This document shows, one piece after another, positions 28,551 through 31,270 of a DNA stretch of 31,270 nucleotides (position 1 is the first letter of the stretch; each line of letters opens with the position of its first letter). Source of the DNA: CAZJKO01 sp964546995 (GTDB taxonomy: Bacteria > Bacillota_I > Bacilli_A > RF39 > UBA660); contig CAZJKO010000008.1 of assembly GCA_964546995.1 (NCBI GenBank), positions 1 to 31,270 on the forward strand. The letters run 5' to 3'. The notes beneath the pieces are model-generated. The model saw only the letters and a program-made list of their open reading frames with translations. It did no database searches and was not told where the DNA came from. Both the position numbers and the translations under genes were made by a program.

Positions 28551-30203
28551 ATGGAAAATATCAAAATCATTGTCCTAAACGAAGAAATTGAAATTCCCAA
28601 AGGAATGACCTTATTAGAAATTAGTAAAATGTATCAAGACAAATTCACTTATCCGATTGTACTAGCAAAAGTAAATGGACAATACTTAGAATTAAATCAC
28701 AAAGTAGAAAAACCAGTAGACATTACCTTCTATGATTTAAAAGATCGTTTAGGAAATCGTACGTATTTATCAGGACTCATTTTTCTTACTGTTTTTTCGG
28801 TAAAAGAACTGTTTGGTTCAGAGGAAGATATCATTGTAGCTCACTCGATTGATAAAGGAATATACATCAATACTACTTTTGAATTAACCGAAGAAAAATT
28901 AGAAAAATTAAAGAGAAAGATGCAAGAAGTAGTAAAATTAGGGCTTGATATTACCAAAATAAATGTCGCTCGTATTGAAGCAATGGAATATTTTGAAAAA
29001 ATAAACGACCAACCGAAAGCAGGAATTATGAAGTATAATACGAATACTTATGTAACGCTTTATCGCTTAGGTAATTTGTATAATTACTTTTATAATTATA
29101 TGCCAACGAATACGAACGTGTTATCTCATTTTGAATTAACGTATTTAAATGATCACGGTTTTGTTCTTCGCTATCCAACGGTATATATACACGATAAAAT
29201 TAAAGAATATACCCATCATCCTCACATGTTCGAAGTGTTTAAAGAGTGTAGAGATTGGGCTAAAGTCATGGGTATTGAAAATGTTGTAGAATTAAACAAT
29301 GTAGTATCCAAAGGACGAATCGATGATCTAATTCGGATTGATGAAACGTTACAAAGTAACCGTCTATTACAGGCAGCTCGAGATATTTTTAGTAGGAAAG
29401 AACAAATCAAAATCATCCTAATTGCAGGGCCTTCTTCCTCAGGAAAAACGACGATGTGCAACAAACTGAGAATGTATCTTCAAAGTTTCGGCTTGAATCC
29501 TAAAATGATTTCGATGGATAACTATTTTGTGGAAAGAGAAGAAACTCCCAAAAATGAACAAGGTGAATACGACTATGAAAGCTTAAAAGCGATCGATTTA
29601 GACTTATTCAACGATCAAATTGCAAAACTATTAAATAGAGAAACAGTCTTAACGCCAACATACAACTTTCTTTTAGGATCAAAACAGTTTAAACAAGAAT
29701 TAAAACTAGAAGAAAATGACATACTAATGATTGAAGGAATTCATGGATTAAATAAAGAAGTATTAAATAATATTCCCAAAGAGAACAAGTACAAAATCTA
29801 TATTTCTGCCCTAACAGAACTCAATATGGATAATCATAATCGCATCTCGACGACGGACAATCGCTTATTAAGAAGAATGGTAAGAGATCACCGTACAAGA
29901 GGGTATTCGGTAGAAGAAACACTAAAAAATTGGCCTAATGTCCGAATGGGAGAAGAAAAGTATATCTTCCCTTATCAAGATGAAGCAGATTTTACCTTCA
30001 ATTCTGCTCTAATTTATGAATTAGGAGTATTAAAAACGTATGTAGAACCACTTCTATATTCTGTCGAACCAGATAGTGCATACTACGAAGAAGCAAAACG
30101 ACTAATCAATTTCTTACGGATCTTTTTACCGATCCCATCGGAAGCAATCCCAAGTGACTCCCTCTTACGTGAATTCATTGGTGGAAGTTGCTTTCATGAT
30201 TAG
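28551..30203 (+). CDS. TGS-domain nucleoside (uridine) kinase fusion
   Basis: The 550-aa protein has three parts. Residues ~1-62 form a TGS-like beta-grasp (IPKGMTLLEISKMYQ). Residues ~65-230 resemble the second additional domain of threonyl-tRNA synthetase. Residues ~285-490 form a P-loop kinase of the uridine kinase/phosphoribulokinase family: Walker A G-P-S-S-S-G-K-T (293-300), SMDNYFVEREETP, YDYESLKAIDLDLF and IEGIHGLN. It has neither a tRNA-synthetase catalytic core nor an anticodon domain. The same fusion is annotated as 'nucleoside kinase' in many Firmicutes and Thermotoga. It would phosphorylate uridine or a related nucleoside. The tRNA-synthetase-like N-terminus is unexplained. A GTGAG-type ribosome binding site precedes the ATG. 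Confidence 0.88.
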   Translation: MENIKIIVLNEEIEIPKGMTLLEISKMYQDKFTYPIVLAKVNGQYLELNHKVEKPVDITFYDLKDRLGNRTYLSGLIFLTVFSVKELFGSEEDIIVAHSIDKGIYINTTFELTEEKLEKLKRKMQEVVKLGLDITKINVARIEAMEYFEKINDQPKAGIMKYNTNTYVTLYRLGNLYNYFYNYMPTNTNVLSHFELTYLNDHGFVLRYPTVYIHDKIKEYTHHPHMFEVFKECRDWAKVMGIENVVELNNVVSKGRIDDLIRIDETLQSNRLLQAARDIFSRKEQIKIILIAGPSSSGKTTMCNKLRMYLQSFGLNPKMISMDNYFVEREETPKNEQGEYDYESLKAIDLDLFNDQIAKLLNRETVLTPTYNFLLGSKQFKQELKLEENDILMIEGIHGLNKEVLNNIPKENKYKIYISALTELNMDNHNRISTTDNRLLRRMVRDHRTRGYSVEETLKNWPNVRMGEEKYIFPYQDEADFTFNSALIYELGVLKTYVEPLLYSVEPDSAYYEEAKRLINFLRIFLPIPSEAIPSDSLLREFIGGSCFHD

Positions 30204-30238
30204 ATTTTGATAAAATAAAAAAAGAAAGGATGAAGAAA

Positions 30239-31243
30239 ATGATAAAAGTAGCCATTAATGGATTTGGCCGTATTGGCCGCCTTGTCTTTCGTTTAATGGA
30301 AGAAGATAAAGATGTGGAAATTGTAGCAATTAACGATTTAACGGACGCCGAACAACTTGCCTATTTATTGAAATATGATACGAATCATCGCAATTATCGT
30401 ATTGATGAAATTACCAATGATGATGAACACATCGTTGTGAATGGAAGAAAAATCAAGATATATAAAGAAATGGATCCTAGCAATTTACCTTGGAAGGAGT
30501 TAGGAATCGATGTGGTCTATGAATGCACAGGAAAGTTTACAGACAAAGATAAAGCCATGGCACACATTCATGCTGGAGCAAAAAAAGTCATCATCTCAGC
30601 ACCCGCTAAAGGCGATGTCAAAACGATCGTCTACAATGTCAATGAAAATACGTTGACAGGGGATGAACAGATTATCTCAGCTGCAAGTTGTACGACCAAT
30701 TGTCTTGCCCCTGTATTAAAAGTACTAGACGATGCTTTCGGTATTGAAAAAGGATTTATGACGACGGTACATGCTTATACCAACGACCAAGCAACTTTGG
30801 ATGTTCCTCATAAAAAAGGAATCAAAGCTCGCCGGGGAAGAGCCGCTGCTGCCAATATTATTCCTGCATCGACTGGAGCAGCAAGTGCCATAGGAAGAGT
30901 AATTCCCAATTTAGATGGAAAATTACAAGGAACGGCAATGCGTGTACCAGTACCGACAGGTTCCGTCATCGATTTAGTCTTAGAACTAAAAACGAACGTC
31001 ACAAAAGAACAGATAAACGAAAAACTAAAGCAAAATACGAATGAAACTCTAGAATTGACAATGGACCCTATTGTATCGAGCGATATCATCGGAAGAAGTT
31101 GTGGAGCCCTAGTGGATGGATTACTTACAGACATTCTAGAAGTAGATGGCAAACAATTAGTGAAAGTAGTCGCATGGTACGATAATGAGATGGGATATTC
31201 TTGTCAAATGGTACGTACTGGTAAATATTTAATGAATAAATAA
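30239..31243 (+). CDS. gapA: Glyceraldehyde-3-phosphate dehydrogenase
   Basis: GapA oxidises glyceraldehyde-3-phosphate to 1,3-bisphosphoglycerate in glycolysis. The 334-aa protein has NAD motif N-G-F-G-R-I-G-R, an acidic residue after the second strand (AINDLTD) that favours NAD, the catalytic cysteine Cys151 in SCTTNCLAP, the histidine in TTVHAYTNDQ, and RGRAAAANIIP, GRVIPNLDGKL, RVPVPTGS and WYDNEMGYS. ATG 30239 fits the family start (IKVAINGFGR) and has AAAGGA at 30225-30230. ATG 30230 overlaps that site. No cggR repressor gene precedes it, unlike in Bacillus subtilis. The window ends 27 bases after the stop, so any pgk/tpi neighbours are not visible. Confidence 0.97.
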   Translation: MIKVAINGFGRIGRLVFRLMEEDKDVEIVAINDLTDAEQLAYLLKYDTNHRNYRIDEITNDDEHIVVNGRKIKIYKEMDPSNLPWKELGIDVVYECTGKFTDKDKAMAHIHAGAKKVIISAPAKGDVKTIVYNVNENTLTGDEQIISAASCTTNCLAPVLKVLDDAFGIEKGFMTTVHAYTNDQATLDVPHKKGIKARRGRAAAANIIPASTGAASAIGRVIPNLDGKLQGTAMRVPVPTGSVIDLVLELKTNVTKEQINEKLKQNTNETLELTMDPIVSSDIIGRSCGALVDGLLTDILEVDGKQLVKVVAWYDNEMGYSCQMVRTGKYLMNK

Positions 31244-31270
31244 TAACAAAACTGTCATAAACGGGTTTCT

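Noticed and set aside
30808..31152. Minus-strand 114-aa frame inside gapA
   Set aside because: It is antisense to conserved GapA sequence and serine/proline-rich, a shadow frame.

Overview
The window looks like a chromosome segment from a low-GC Gram-positive bacterium of the Bacilli/Erysipelotrichia kind, probably a gut-type lineage near the Mollicutes. The reasons are AT-rich DNA, strong AGGAGG-type ribosome binding sites, sigma-A-like -10 boxes (TATAAT), and peptidoglycan, FtsEX and Lgt genes. The code is the standard bacterial one: UGA is used as a stop, and prfB (RF2) is present with its programmed frameshift, which argues against a UGA=Trp Mycoplasma. The lineage is inferred from gene content, not measured.

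Region 1 (1-4104) is accessory and decaying. A membrane-anchored XRE regulator gene is split by a ~1.0-kb element. The element has near-perfect terminal inverted repeats, an 8-bp direct repeat at the target, a structured leader and one unknown ORF, but no transposase. Next come a membrane-anchored rhodanese-like protein and a double thioredoxin-like protein, then folA. The thioredoxin-like gene and folA each carry what looks like a single-base deletion.

Region 2 (4105-9975) holds a small unknown protein, a large OatA-type acyltransferase with a second, degenerate SGNH domain, a UcpA-like dehydrogenase, a zinc-ribbon membrane protein, a possible 49-aa ORF, a MerR regulator with membrane helices coupled to a YbjQ-family protein, and a lipoprotein. 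The MerR gene sits behind a promoter with a 19-bp spacer.

Region 3 (10020-16210) is conserved core: prfB, two tandem YitT-family genes, a small minus-strand coiled-coil gene, then ftsE, ftsX and a secreted coiled-coil M23 peptidase. The last three form a complete FtsEX-controlled wall-hydrolase module.

Region 4 (16211-18629) is the least familiar part. It is a three-gene overlapping operon: an HExxH putative metallopeptidase whose Shine-Dalgarno can be masked by a hairpin, a protein built of 35-residue repeats closely resembling mTERF repeats, and a second shorter mTERF-like protein. This is my best candidate for an undescribed system.

Region 5 (18630-31270) is core again: uvrB, uvrA (LexA-like box inside its promoter), a PF04020-type membrane protein, lgt, trxB, yvcK, whiA, clpP (convergent with whiA, sharing a terminator hairpin), a TGS-nucleoside kinase fusion and gapA. 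The order prfB-yitT-ftsEX ... uvrBA ... lgt-trxB-yvcK-whiA-clpP ... gapA parallels Bacillus subtilis, but hprK, rapZ and crh are absent from their usual places here.
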